DNA of 64,000 nt from Bacillota bacterium. GTDB taxonomy: Bacteria > Bacillota > Clostridia > Monoglobales > Firm-18. The notes beneath the pieces were generated by a model that saw only the letters and a program-made list of their open reading frames with translations, did not search any database and had not been told where the DNA came from. The DNA is taken from contig JAKJBX010000005.1 of the NCBI GenBank assembly GCA_022706765.1, positions 1-64,000 on the forward strand, read 5' to 3'. The translations under genes were made by a program, and so were the position numbers. This document shows positions 17,442 through 26,971 of this stretch, one piece after another. Every line of letters begins with the position of its first letter. Positions within the stretch are counted from its first letter, which is position 1.

Positions 17442-20400
17442 TTACTGTTTAAACTGAACCTCGTTGATGGTGTTATGCTCGCCTATGGTGGTTCCGAAAC
17501 CTGTGATGCGGACATATCTTGCCTGCGAACCTGCCGGCAGGTTGATTTCCTCAAAAGTGAACCTGACCGCATTGGTTCCCATGCCATCAAACACAGTCGT
17601 CCAATTGTCGCCGTCCTGTGAGATTTCCACCTTGAAGAGCTGCTGCCTTTGGTGGTTGTTATGCCACATCACGTGTACAGCGGAGATCGGAACAACCGAA
17701 CCGAAGTCGTACATGATCCATTTGCCCTCTTTCCCAAGGTTCGCCCAGTAAGTGGTGTTGATGCCGTCAAGCGACAGCCCCGGTACGGACTCATCGTCGT
17801 AACCGCTTGCCGTGACTTTTTTCACAGTGATAAAGCCCTCGGGTGCAGGCGGAATCGGCATCGGGATATTGCTGTCGATGTCGACGACCTTTGCTTCCGG
17901 ACACCATGTGACAACCGCGCCCATAGACTCGGACACAAACCTTACCGGAACGACAAACCTGCCGTCAACAATGGTTGCGGGTACGTCAAGTGTTTTTGCC
18001 TCGCCGTTGACATATGCCGTTGTGGAGTCCTCCGTGATCTTGATCGTGATGTCGTCGCGGACTGCCGTTGCAGACCTTGTCGCTTCATCCCAGGTGACCT
18101 CCGCCGTGAGCTTTTCAAAGATCGCACGCATCGGGAGCAGCGTTCTGCCGTCCTTTACGAAGGGCTTAACATCGGTGTAGGGATAGACCTTGTCGATACG
18201 GAGCAGGACAACGTCGTCTGACGGCGGAACATAGCTGGATTGTACAGGAGGTCTTGCCGCGTTGTCATTTTTGTAAGTCAGCTTGTATGAACCTGCTTTG
18301 CCGCTGAATACGCCAACGCCGCCCTCTACCGTTGCAATCGTTTCGCCAACCAGTGTGCCGTCTTTATAAATATCCCATGTGCCTGCCTGCAAGTCGGCTA
18401 CCGTAATTTCAAAATCACCGCTATTGGCAAAGCTGAACTCTACGTCTGATTTTGTTCTGTTCTTATCCTTGCCGAACACAGCTACCCTGTCCGCCACAAC
18501 CGCACCGGCAACTTTATCGGTTTCGATCATTGTAACGGGCAGTGCAGGCGTATCAGGCGTAGAATCACCGACCTGAATAACGTTTAAGAAGTAGTCCGTT
18601 TCGCTCGGGGCTTTCGGTGAAACCTCTATTCTGTAACCACTCGACTCGGCAGGCGTTGAAGGGGTGGCGTAAACATTGACATTGGCGCCGTTGACCCAAA
18701 ATTCCTTGCCGGGACCGCCGATAACCTCGATATTGGTGTTTTCAGGCTTCGGCAGCAGGGTATCTACGGTCATTTTGCCGTTGTAGTTTTGAATGTTATT
18801 TCTGAAAACTGTCTGATTACCGTTTCTCTCCGGCTCCTGCAAGCCGTGTACGAGCCAGGACTTTTTAAACGACGGATTTGACGAGACCACTCTGTCAAAT
18901 ACGATCAGCGCGCCCGGGTTGGTGTTGTTCTTCAAGTCAAAGAACATGAAGCTGCGCTCAAAATCTTTGATCTTGTTGCTGTAAGCTTTCGTGAGGTCGC
19001 CCTTCAAGTAGGTGTAGTTGGGCGTCATCGGATCTAAACCAAACTCATGCCCAAGCACCTTGCTGATGTGATAATCGCTGTCCGGGGCGGCAACCGCCTC
19101 GTAGCTGTTTGCCTCTCTGCCGGTGTTCGGGAACCTCTGTCCGCCGTCGTTGATATAACCGCCCGCTCTCGGCTCCTCGCTGGGGTCAAAAATTAACATG
19201 GAGTTGTGCGCAACCGTTCTGATATGCCAGTTTTTCCAATGGTCAACACCATAGTCGGACAATGCGTCGACCTTATAATAGCCTGTGTCGATCGCCATCA
19301 GACCCTTATAGTAAATCTGGAATGCGCCGTTGTCCTTGTGCTGATGGCTGCCTATCCAAAGCTCGTTGACCTTTGCCTCAACAACCATAGTCGGCGCTTC
19401 AAGACCCATATCCCAGCCCGTTCTTGCAATGAATCCGCCCTTAGGCGACGGGAAGTATTTGCTCAGCGGCAAGTCGGTGAACGGTCTGCCAGGTACGGAC
19501 GGGTCGTTGACGATCAGGTATTCAACCGGACTGATCGACTGATTGAATGCGGGGGCTTCCACCGGAAAACCAATGCTCTGACGCAGGAACTCGCCCTTCA
19601 ATGCCTGATCCTTATAGAGGCTCGCCGCAAACATCATTGAACGCCTGTTATCCCTGTATATCCCCGTTGCGGGAGGCATCGATGCAGTGGAGTCACCGTC
19701 ACGAATAAGCTCGCCGTCCGGTCTGCGGGCATAAAGCAACCAGTCAAGGCTGCGTTGCTGCTCCGGTCCGAATATGTCTTTATATCCGATAGCATCAAAC
19801 AGGTAGACGCAGTAGAATTCCCACGGGCTGCGGTACTTGGTATACATTGTACCGTTAAGGTTGGAATGTCCTTTGTTCAGTATTTTTTTTGCCTCAACGA
19901 TTTCGCTGAAAATTTTACCTGCTGCGTTCAGGTATATATCAGGATACTCATCATACATAGCGATGCCGGGAAGCAAAAGGTCATGAAAGACCGGTCCCTC
20001 AACACCATGGCTTGTGACGACGCTTGAAATCAGCTTCGGATATCCTGTCTTAGGCTTGGTATACTCGATCACCTTGTCGTAAAAAAGCTTCTTGTCGGCA
20101 TCGGTTAAAAGCGGGTAGCACCAATCGTAGACCTCGCCGATGATACCCATAACATGCCCCGTCTGATTATAAAAGCTGCCGGGGCCGTAGTCGATAACCA
20201 GCGTATTGAGATAGTCGCGCAGCGCAGAAACAGCGATCTTGCCCGACGCCTCATTGCCCCTGATGGCGTAGTCAAACGCATGCGATTCGATGGCTACGAG
20301 TTTCAGATCGTTATAATTTGTCTTCTGAATATCATTTAGCGCCGGCAATTTGCCGTCAACCGGAGCCGCAAGATATTTTTCAAACGCCTGCCAGTTGGTG

Positions 20401-21161
20401 AGATTCTCACTTTTTTGTGCATTTTCTAAAATCTTCGGGATGTCGTCTTTGGTGAACATGACCCTCGGATGTGTGTTTGCCGGAGGAAGTACCGGCGGAG
20501 TCGGGTAGACAACATTTTCGACGGCTGACTGCCCAGATGTTGCTGTTGGTGTTGCTGTCGGTGTTGTTTCCGGGGTCGTTGCCGGTGTTCCACCACTTAA
20601 TGTACCTGTAAAGTCAGCAGGAGTGCCTTTGCCTTCCATCACAACATAGACCTTGTCAATTACAAAATACCCTTGCCTAGGTTTCAGCTTGACATCAACG
20701 GTCGAGCCTGCGGCAATATTGGTGTACGTATAGGTTTTCAGCCATTCATAAGTATTAGCTGTGCCTTTGATGAAAATCGTCCCATATGTGCCGTCCTGCT
20801 TTGTGATCCAAAGAGATTTGTTCGGCGTCGACGGTTTCACCAACAGCCATACCGTATAACCGCCTGCCTGGTCAGCCTTGAAGCTAAACTCCAAATCACC
20901 CGCATCTGTGGACGCAGGCGGATTATCCGTATTAAACGGAAAGTTAACGGCTTTGCCGCCGCTTTCGCTGGAATCAGGTTCTTTAAGCCCAGTCTGCCCA
21001 GATAACGTCAAGCTCTCCGCCTCAACAAGCACCACACCGTCCTTGGTTTCGATCAACGCTGCCGCGCTGACGGATGATGGTACCGAAAAGCCTGCGATAA
21101 GTGTGAAAATCATCGCAAACACTAATACCGCACTCAAATAACGACTTTTTCTCGGATACAC
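17442..21161 (-). CDS. Secreted heparinase II/III-type polysaccharide lyase, multidomain
   Basis: 1239 residues. Domains in order: signal peptide (1-34); a CBM35/CBM6-like beta-sandwich (about 40-190, VLVEAESLTLSGQTG); a Thr/Pro linker (about 195-215); an alpha/alpha-toroid (about 230-560); a heparinase II/III-like beta-sheet domain (about 580-860) with SHQHKDNGAFQI and WKNWHIRTVAHNSML; a copper-amine-oxidase N-terminal stalk (about 980-1090); and a C-terminal F5/8 discoidin domain (CBM32, about 1100-1239) ending in EHNTINEVQFKQ. It should cleave uronic-acid polysaccharides by beta-elimination outside the cell. Start is GTG with AAGGAG upstream. Substrate is unknown. A strong terminator follows. 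Confidence 0.85.
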   Translation of the reverse strand: MYPRKSRYLSAVLVFAMIFTLIAGFSVPSSVSAAALIETKDGVVLVEAESLTLSGQTGLKEPDSSESGGKAVNFPFNTDNPPASTDAGDLEFSFKADQAGGYTVWLLVKPSTPNKSLWITKQDGTYGTIFIKGTANTYEWLKTYTYTNIAAGSTVDVKLKPRQGYFVIDKVYVVMEGKGTPADFTGTLSGGTPATTPETTPTATPTATSGQSAVENVVYPTPPVLPPANTHPRVMFTKDDIPKILENAQKSENLTNWQAFEKYLAAPVDGKLPALNDIQKTNYNDLKLVAIESHAFDYAIRGNEASGKIAVSALRDYLNTLVIDYGPGSFYNQTGHVMGIIGEVYDWCYPLLTDADKKLFYDKVIEYTKPKTGYPKLISSVVTSHGVEGPVFHDLLLPGIAMYDEYPDIYLNAAGKIFSEIVEAKKILNKGHSNLNGTMYTKYRSPWEFYCVYLFDAIGYKDIFGPEQQRSLDWLLYARRPDGELIRDGDSTASMPPATGIYRDNRRSMMFAASLYKDQALKGEFLRQSIGFPVEAPAFNQSISPVEYLIVNDPSVPGRPFTDLPLSKYFPSPKGGFIARTGWDMGLEAPTMVVEAKVNELWIGSHQHKDNGAFQIYYKGLMAIDTGYYKVDALSDYGVDHWKNWHIRTVAHNSMLIFDPSEEPRAGGYINDGGQRFPNTGREANSYEAVAAPDSDYHISKVLGHEFGLDPMTPNYTYLKGDLTKAYSNKIKDFERSFMFFDLKNNTNPGALIVFDRVVSSNPSFKKSWLVHGLQEPERNGNQTVFRNNIQNYNGKMTVDTLLPKPENTNIEVIGGPGKEFWVNGANVNVYATPSTPAESSGYRIEVSPKAPSETDYFLNVIQVGDSTPDTPALPVTMIETDKVAGAVVADRVAVFGKDKNRTKSDVEFSFANSGDFEITVADLQAGTWDIYKDGTLVGETIATVEGGVGVFSGKAGSYKLTYKNDNAARPPVQSSYVPPSDDVVLLRIDKVYPYTDVKPFVKDGRTLLPMRAIFEKLTAEVTWDEATRSATAVRDDITIKITEDSTTAYVNGEAKTLDVPATIVDGRFVVPVRFVSESMGAVVTWCPEAKVVDIDSNIPMPIPPAPEGFITVKKVTASGYDDESVPGLSLDGINTTYWANLGKEGKWIMYDFGSVVPISAVHVMWHNNHQRQQLFKVEISQDGDNWTTVFDGMGTNAVRFTFEEINLPAGSQARYVRITGFGTTIGEHNTINEVQFKQ

Positions 21162-21231
21162 AATAACACACTCCTTTTTAACATCTTTTTATTTCAACTG
21201 AATATAACATGACCTTATTACTTCCTTAAAA

Positions 21232-23922
21232 TCATTCGCCAAGCGTATAACCCGCCGTCATTGCCGGTCCCCAACCCAGCACTCTGACGGTGACGCTGTA
21301 CTCTCCGTCCGCACCTGCCGGGAAAGCAAACTCGAAATTGCCGTCGTCGTCGCTAAATGCTTGATTAAGGTAAACAACTGTGCCGATGGAATTCTTGACA
21401 GCGACCGTAACAAAAGTATTCGATACGCTTGAACCAAAGACTGTGACGATGCCGTCAGCTTCCTTGGCAAACGCCATGTTCTTTTTGATATTGTCAACCC
21501 TCTTGGCCGAAGTCAGCGGACTTAGTTGGCTGAATGAATCCCAAACATAAAGCTTTGCATATTCACCCTCTTCAAAGGGAATCGAGAACGTGTCGCCCGA
21601 AGCAGGGTCGCCTGCGTTGATGATATATGTCCTTGTTTCCACATCAAGCAGTCTTGTGCCATCTGCACTGTATCTCGCAAGGATGGCCGTTGCCTTGCCC
21701 TCGCCCTCAGGCAGGGAATTATAGAAGGACAGTCCGGCAATTGCCACGTCATAGCCCAGGGTCAGCGTTGATTCGACATAGAAACCGGGCTCGTCTACGG
21801 CGGTGGCGTAGATCGCATAGGTCACATTGTCGGTACTTGCGGCGAACGATGTTCCGCTTGGGAAATTATTCAGGGACGGACGGTAATCGGCGGGGTCATA
21901 GCTTATATAACGCAAGTCACCCGGTCTGCCGGCGCCTATCGGTTTTGTGACCGCAATGGCGTTAGCCGTGAAGCGTACATTCGGTGAAGCTGCTGACAAG
22001 AATGTTGTATTTTCCCAACCGTCATTGTTTACCGCTGCATCGTTGGCAGGGACAATGGGGCTTTTTACGATCCATGTCGCAAACCAATAATCACTGTTTG
22101 CATCAATGGATACTGCATCCAATAAGGGCACGGTGTTCAGCCCGGGCTTAGCCATAAATACATCTGTAAGTCCTATGACCGTACCCGGACGTCCGCCGGC
22201 GTCGTCATAGATTGCCATACGCATGGTATTTCCGCTACGGCTTTCGTCAGCAAGACGGATATTCATATTGACAGCCGCAAAGCTTGATGTTGCCGTATAT
22301 TTAAAGGCATCGACAATATCGCCCGACCTTACCGCAGTGCCCGAGCCGCTCAGCGTTCCAAGCATACGGGTCGCGTCAGGTGCGTTGTATTTGACATAGT
22401 CCTCGCTGGCAACCACGCTGTCGCCCAGCCCTAACTTAAAGGCGCGGGCTTTTAAGGTAGCCGTCGCTGTAATCATAACACCGGTTTCAGCATTATACTC
22501 CGGCGAAGCCGAGGTCGGCTCGCTGCCGTCAAGTGTGTAACGGATGACCGCATCCGGCGTCAAGCTTGTGATCGTCACTTTTTGGCTTCCGAAGAATTTG
22601 CCGCCGTGCGGGTAGAAGGACGGCGCAGCGGTGAGCACGACATCAACGGGCATATTTCCCTTGTTCAGGGTAATGAAAGCGTCACCCTGATGCCCTCTAA
22701 TCGGACGGTTCTGCGGAATCCAGTCCTTGATTTCCTGCATCAGCGTCGGGTAATGGTTCTGTGCAATTTCGTAACAATTTTCACGTCCCTGAGTATTGTA
22801 AAGCGCCAGCGGCTCACCGCCCAGTTGAGGCGGGTAACCATTGGTATTGAACTGGGACGGAACGGGCTGCGGAACCAGCTGGGTTGTGTCGCCGTCCTCA
22901 TACCTGCCATAGTAGAACGCAAAGAGCTGCTCGATGATCATCTGCACGGTAACAGGCGGCGTAGTCGGATAGTCCGAGGTAAAATGCCACAGGTTCACGC
23001 CTGCGCTGCGGGCGGTTTCCATTGACTGTACATAAGAGGTCAGCGCATATCCGGTATAGGAAAGACCGTTATAGGTCGGCGCATTGCTGCGCTTGATATC
23101 ATCCGACATGACCGGATAGACGACATCATTAAAAACATACGTCCTGAATTTAAAGATTTTGTCCGTTTCTCCGTCTGTTCTCGTTCTTGCTTTGAAATTG
23201 TTTCTGATGAAATTGATGGCTTCTTCCCTGAGCGCATAGTCTTCAAAAACCGTTGCGGCGGTTATTACGGCGTTGCCTGCCGCATCGCCCCAGTTACTAT
23301 AACGGTGTTCCCCGCGCATGACTTGAATCGAAAGCGGTAAAACACGTATGGACCAAAACTGTTTGAACAGCGCACGATTTTCAGCCGTCCAGCCCTCATA
23401 ATCATACAGCAAATCAGCAGTATAAAGCATGCTGACAAGATGCGATGAAAGATGTAATCCGGCGTTTGACGTGTAAAAATGCGGCTGCTTTTCTGACCAG
23501 GCATTTAAAATCTCAACAGCCTTTTGGGCATACGGCTCTGCGAACACCGGATTGTCTTTGTTAAGTACATAAACAAGCGCACACGCATATGCCGAGTAAC
23601 TGTTCTTGACAAACAGGCTGCGTGCCGGATCCGTATAATCAACAGTGTTCAGATATGCCGGAGGGTCAGGCACAAGCGACAATATGTTGTTTTCGTCGAT
23701 AAAATTGAGCAGGAACTGATAGGCGCTGTACTGCGGGTCCTGCTGATTGACGATCCTGTTCCGGATGATCTCCAAATCCGCCTTATTGGTGATCGTCGAC
23801 GGGTGCTCAAAAGGCACACTGGATGCGCTGACGATGCCTGCAAACGACGGCATGATCATCACGGTCGCCAATACGGTAATCAGGCAGATACTCCAAACAG
23901 CATGTTTAAACTTCCTCTTCAT
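21232..23922 (-). CDS. Secreted alginate-lyase-family protein, paralog 1
   Basis: 896 residues. Signal peptide (1-33, ending ASA/S); alginate-lyase-like alpha-toroid (about 35-430) with GLHLSSHLVSMLYTADLLYDY and YSNWGDAAGNAV; a chitobiase C-terminal-like beta-sandwich (about 455-540, IRYTLDGSEPTS); a second sandwich with MRMAIYDDAGGRPGTVIG and DYWFATWIV (about 545-690); the shared YAKLYVWDSFSQLSPL module (about 710-800); and a final Ig-like repeat. Predicted to be an extracellular uronan lyase. The ATG at 23922 has GGAGG 8 bases upstream; an ATG two codons earlier is too close to it. Its closest relative is the next gene, and a fragment of a dehydrogenase gene upstream marks the duplication. 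Confidence 0.78.
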   Translation of the reverse strand: MKRKFKHAVWSICLITVLATVMIMPSFAGIVSASSVPFEHPSTITNKADLEIIRNRIVNQQDPQYSAYQFLLNFIDENNILSLVPDPPAYLNTVDYTDPARSLFVKNSYSAYACALVYVLNKDNPVFAEPYAQKAVEILNAWSEKQPHFYTSNAGLHLSSHLVSMLYTADLLYDYEGWTAENRALFKQFWSIRVLPLSIQVMRGEHRYSNWGDAAGNAVITAATVFEDYALREEAINFIRNNFKARTRTDGETDKIFKFRTYVFNDVVYPVMSDDIKRSNAPTYNGLSYTGYALTSYVQSMETARSAGVNLWHFTSDYPTTPPVTVQMIIEQLFAFYYGRYEDGDTTQLVPQPVPSQFNTNGYPPQLGGEPLALYNTQGRENCYEIAQNHYPTLMQEIKDWIPQNRPIRGHQGDAFITLNKGNMPVDVVLTAAPSFYPHGGKFFGSQKVTITSLTPDAVIRYTLDGSEPTSASPEYNAETGVMITATATLKARAFKLGLGDSVVASEDYVKYNAPDATRMLGTLSGSGTAVRSGDIVDAFKYTATSSFAAVNMNIRLADESRSGNTMRMAIYDDAGGRPGTVIGLTDVFMAKPGLNTVPLLDAVSIDANSDYWFATWIVKSPIVPANDAAVNNDGWENTTFLSAASPNVRFTANAIAVTKPIGAGRPGDLRYISYDPADYRPSLNNFPSGTSFAASTDNVTYAIYATAVDEPGFYVESTLTLGYDVAIAGLSFYNSLPEGEGKATAILARYSADGTRLLDVETRTYIINAGDPASGDTFSIPFEEGEYAKLYVWDSFSQLSPLTSAKRVDNIKKNMAFAKEADGIVTVFGSSVSNTFVTVAVKNSIGTVVYLNQAFSDDDGNFEFAFPAGADGEYSVTVRVLGWGPAMTAGYTLGE

Positions 23923-24074
23923 AAACATAACCTCCACTTTTTCATGTTCCGCCTTACGCCTAAAGCTGCGGTGCAAAGTAAAAATACAAAAACTTTTTAC
24001 ACACATCCACTATAACACAAAAAGACGCGAAACGGTATCTTCATTTTTTTTGTAGGATTAACATATTTTTGACT

Positions 24075-24125
24075 AAGCCGTCTAACAGCAGATCTTTTCT
24101 TTTTTGCCGAGCGCTTCGGCATTGT
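24075..24125 (-). pseudogene. Remnant of a Gfo/Idh/MocA gene 3' end
   Basis: On the minus strand this segment matches the last ~35 bases of the dehydrogenase gene ending at 26972 and the bases after it (AAGAAAAGAT, TTAGACGG). In the other lyase copy that tail lies directly in front of the lyase. Here about 115 bases of unrelated AT-rich sequence separate it from the lyase leader. The simplest reading is that the lyase and the dehydrogenase tail were duplicated together. No protein can be made from it. Confidence 0.65.
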
Positions 24126-24149
24126 TCCAAAAGCCTTTTCTACAAATAA

Positions 24150-24179
24150 GTACGCTCTCAAAAGAATTTGAGAACATAC
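24150..24179 (-). terminator. Hairpin after lyase paralog 2
   Basis: On the minus strand GTATGTTCTCAAA pairs with TTTGAGAGCGTAC (two mismatches in the stem) around TTCT, about 30 bases past the lyase stop, then CTTATTTG. A moderate terminator or processing hairpin. Confidence 0.5.
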
Positions 24180-24207
24180 TTTACTTTGTAAAACTTAATC
24201 CTTCAAA

Positions 24208-26925
24208 TCATTCGCCGAGCGTATAACCTGCCGTCATGGCCGGTCCCCAGCCCATCACCCTGACAGTGACGCTATAATCCCCGTCCGCATCTGCCGGGAA
24301 AGCAAATGAGAAGTTGCCGTCGTCGTCGCTAAATGCTTGGTTAAGGTAAACGACTGTGCCGGCAGAATTCTTAACAACGACCGTAACAAAAGTATTCGAT
24401 ACACTTGAACCAAAGACTGTGACGATGCCGTCAGCTTCCTTGGCAAACGCCATGTTCTTCTTGATGTTATCTATCCGCTTGGACGAAGTCAGCGGTCTTA
24501 TCTTGCTGAGTGAATCCCACACGTAAAGCCTTGCATACTCACCCTCTTCAAAAGGGATCGAGAAGATGTCGCCCGAAGCGGGTGCGCCCGCGCTTACAGT
24601 GTATGTCCTTGTCTCCACGTCAAGCAGCTTTGTGCCGTCCGCATTGTATCGCGCAAGGATCGCCGCCGCCGTTCTGTCATCGCCCTCAGGCAGGGAATTG
24701 TAGAAGGACAGTCCGGCAATCGCCACATCATAGCCCATGGTCAGCGTCGAGTCGACATAGAAACCGGGCTCCTCTTCGGCGGTAGCGTAAATCGCATAAG
24801 TCACGCTGCCATTTGCGCTGAATGATGCTCCGCTCGGGAAATTATTCAACATGGGCCTGTAATCAGACGGCAACCAGTCTATATAACGTGCATCGCCGGT
24901 TCTGCCGGCACCCGTCTGTTTGCTGATGGCGACAGCGTCAGCCGAATAACGGACGCCGCCGGAGGTATCGGCAATATAAGAAAGCTCTTCCCAGTCGACG
25001 TACCCATGCTGGTCACTTTTCTCTATGCTGGATTTAACAATCCATGTGGCAAACCAATAATCATTGCCCTCAGTAAGCTGCACCTCGTCAATAAGCGGTA
25101 CAGTATTCAATCCGGGCATGACGCCGAACAGCTCCGTAACACCTATCAGACTGCCCGGGCGTCCGCTGGCGTCATCATATATCGCCATGCGCATGGAACT
25201 TCCGCCGCAGCTGTTGTCGGTGACGCGGATGTTCATGTTGACAGCCTTCAAATTTGATGTTGCCTTATATCTAACGGCATCGACAACATCACCCGGTCTT
25301 GTCACGGTATCCGGACCGCTGAGTGTACCAAGCATACGGGTTGCGTCCGGCTGGGTATATTTGATGTAATTCTCGCCGGCAACCAGGCTGTCGCCCAAAC
25401 CTGACTTAAAGGCGCGGGCTTTTAAGGTAGCCGTCGAGGTAATCATAACACCGGTTTCGGCATTATACTCCGGCGAAGTAGAGGTCGGCTCACTGCCGTC
25501 TAATGTGTAACGGATGGTCGCACCCGGCGTCAGGCTCGTGACGATCACTTTTTGGGTGCCGAAGAATCTACCGCCGTGCGGGTAGAAGGACGGCGCCGCG
25601 GTCAGCACAACATCGACGGACATATCGCCCCTGTTCAAGGTAGTGAAGGCATCTCCCTGATGTCCTTTAAGCGGACGGTTTGCCGACATCCAATCCGTGA
25701 TTTCCTTCATCAGCGTCGGGTAATGGTTCTTTGCGATTTCGTAATAGTTCTCACGCCCTTGCGAATTCACAAGAGCCAGCGGGTCGCCGCCCGCAGGCGT
25801 GATCACCGGATAATTTTTAAAATTGAATAAAGCGGGCACGGCATCCTTCACCAGCTGGGTTTCGTCGCCGTTCAAATATCTGCCTTTGTCAAACGCAAAC
25901 ACCTGCTCAATAATGCTCTGCAAGGTCACCGGCGGCGTTGGCGGCGTTGATGAATACTGAGAAGCATTATGCCACAGGTTCACGCCCGCATAACGCGCGG
26001 TTTCCATAGCCTGCACATAGCTCGTGAGCGAATAGGACGTATACGAAACACCGTCATATGTGCCGTCCGGCGGTCTGACATCCGGTCCGTAGTTGCGGAA
26101 AATCTCGTCCTCCTGAACCGGATAGACGATGTTGTTTATGGTGTAAGTCCTATACTTAAAGTTCTTAGTCGGCTCATCTGTTCTGTTTCTGGATTTAAAG
26201 TTGCTTTCTATGAATTTAATGGCTTCTTCTCTGAGGGTATAGTCTTCAAACACGATTGAAGCGGTCATCAAGCTGTTAAGCGCCGCGTCGCCCCAGTTGC
26301 CGTAATGCGAGTTCCCGCGAAACACTTGAATCGAAAGCGGCATGATGCGTACACGCCAAAACGCTTCAAACGCCTTGCGCTCTCCCGCCGTCCAGCCGTC
26401 ATAGTCATGCAGCAGGTCGGCGGCATAGAGCATACCGACAAAATGCGACGAAAGATGCAGTCCGCCGTTTGAGCCGTAAAAATGCGGCTGCTTTTCCGCC
26501 CAGGCGTTTAAAATCTCAACGGCCTTTTGGGCATACGGCTCTGCGTCGAACATCGGATCGTCTTTGTGCAGCACGTATACAAGCGCACACGCATATGCCG
26601 AATAGCTGCTTTCGACAAAAATATCGCGTGCTTGCGCCTGAACCTGAGTGATGTTAATAAAGGCGGGCGGATTGGGCACAACCGCCATGCAGTTCTCATC
26701 GGTAAAGCTCATCAGGAACTGGTATGCGCTGTACTGCGGCTCCTCTTTCGCCGCGATCCTTGCTTTGATGATTTCCAGGTCCGCCGCGTTGATGACTGTC
26801 GACGGGTGCTCAAAAGGCACGCTCGACGCGCTGACGACGCCTGCAAACGACGGCATGATCATCACGGTCGCAAACACGGTAATCAGGCAGATGCTCCAAA
26901 CAGCGTGTTTAAACTTTCTTTTCAT
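24208..26925 (-). CDS. Secreted alginate-lyase-family protein, paralog 2
   Basis: 905 residues, and plainly the sister of the gene ending at 21232: the signal peptide, GLHLSSHFVGMLYAADLLHDY, SHYGNWGDAALNS, IRYTLDGSEPTS and the C-terminal NIKKNMAFAKEADG are nearly identical. Domain order is the same: signal peptide, alginate-lyase toroid (about 35-440), chitobiase-like sandwich, YDDASGRPGSLIG sandwich, YARLYVWDSLSKIRPL module, Ig-like repeat. The ATG at 26925 has GGAGG 8 bases upstream. It lies 46 bases after a Gfo/Idh/MocA gene and is probably co-transcribed with it. Substrate is unknown; uronan lyase by family. Confidence 0.78.
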   Translation of the reverse strand: MKRKFKHAVWSICLITVFATVMIMPSFAGVVSASSVPFEHPSTVINAADLEIIKARIAAKEEPQYSAYQFLMSFTDENCMAVVPNPPAFINITQVQAQARDIFVESSYSAYACALVYVLHKDDPMFDAEPYAQKAVEILNAWAEKQPHFYGSNGGLHLSSHFVGMLYAADLLHDYDGWTAGERKAFEAFWRVRIMPLSIQVFRGNSHYGNWGDAALNSLMTASIVFEDYTLREEAIKFIESNFKSRNRTDEPTKNFKYRTYTINNIVYPVQEDEIFRNYGPDVRPPDGTYDGVSYTSYSLTSYVQAMETARYAGVNLWHNASQYSSTPPTPPVTLQSIIEQVFAFDKGRYLNGDETQLVKDAVPALFNFKNYPVITPAGGDPLALVNSQGRENYYEIAKNHYPTLMKEITDWMSANRPLKGHQGDAFTTLNRGDMSVDVVLTAAPSFYPHGGRFFGTQKVIVTSLTPGATIRYTLDGSEPTSTSPEYNAETGVMITSTATLKARAFKSGLGDSLVAGENYIKYTQPDATRMLGTLSGPDTVTRPGDVVDAVRYKATSNLKAVNMNIRVTDNSCGGSSMRMAIYDDASGRPGSLIGVTELFGVMPGLNTVPLIDEVQLTEGNDYWFATWIVKSSIEKSDQHGYVDWEELSYIADTSGGVRYSADAVAISKQTGAGRTGDARYIDWLPSDYRPMLNNFPSGASFSANGSVTYAIYATAEEEPGFYVDSTLTMGYDVAIAGLSFYNSLPEGDDRTAAAILARYNADGTKLLDVETRTYTVSAGAPASGDIFSIPFEEGEYARLYVWDSLSKIRPLTSSKRIDNIKKNMAFAKEADGIVTVFGSSVSNTFVTVVVKNSAGTVVYLNQAFSDDDGNFSFAFPADADGDYSVTVRVMGWGPAMTAGYTLGE

Positions 26926-26971
26926 AAACATAACCTCCACTTTCTCATGTTCCGCCCTATACCTAATCCGT

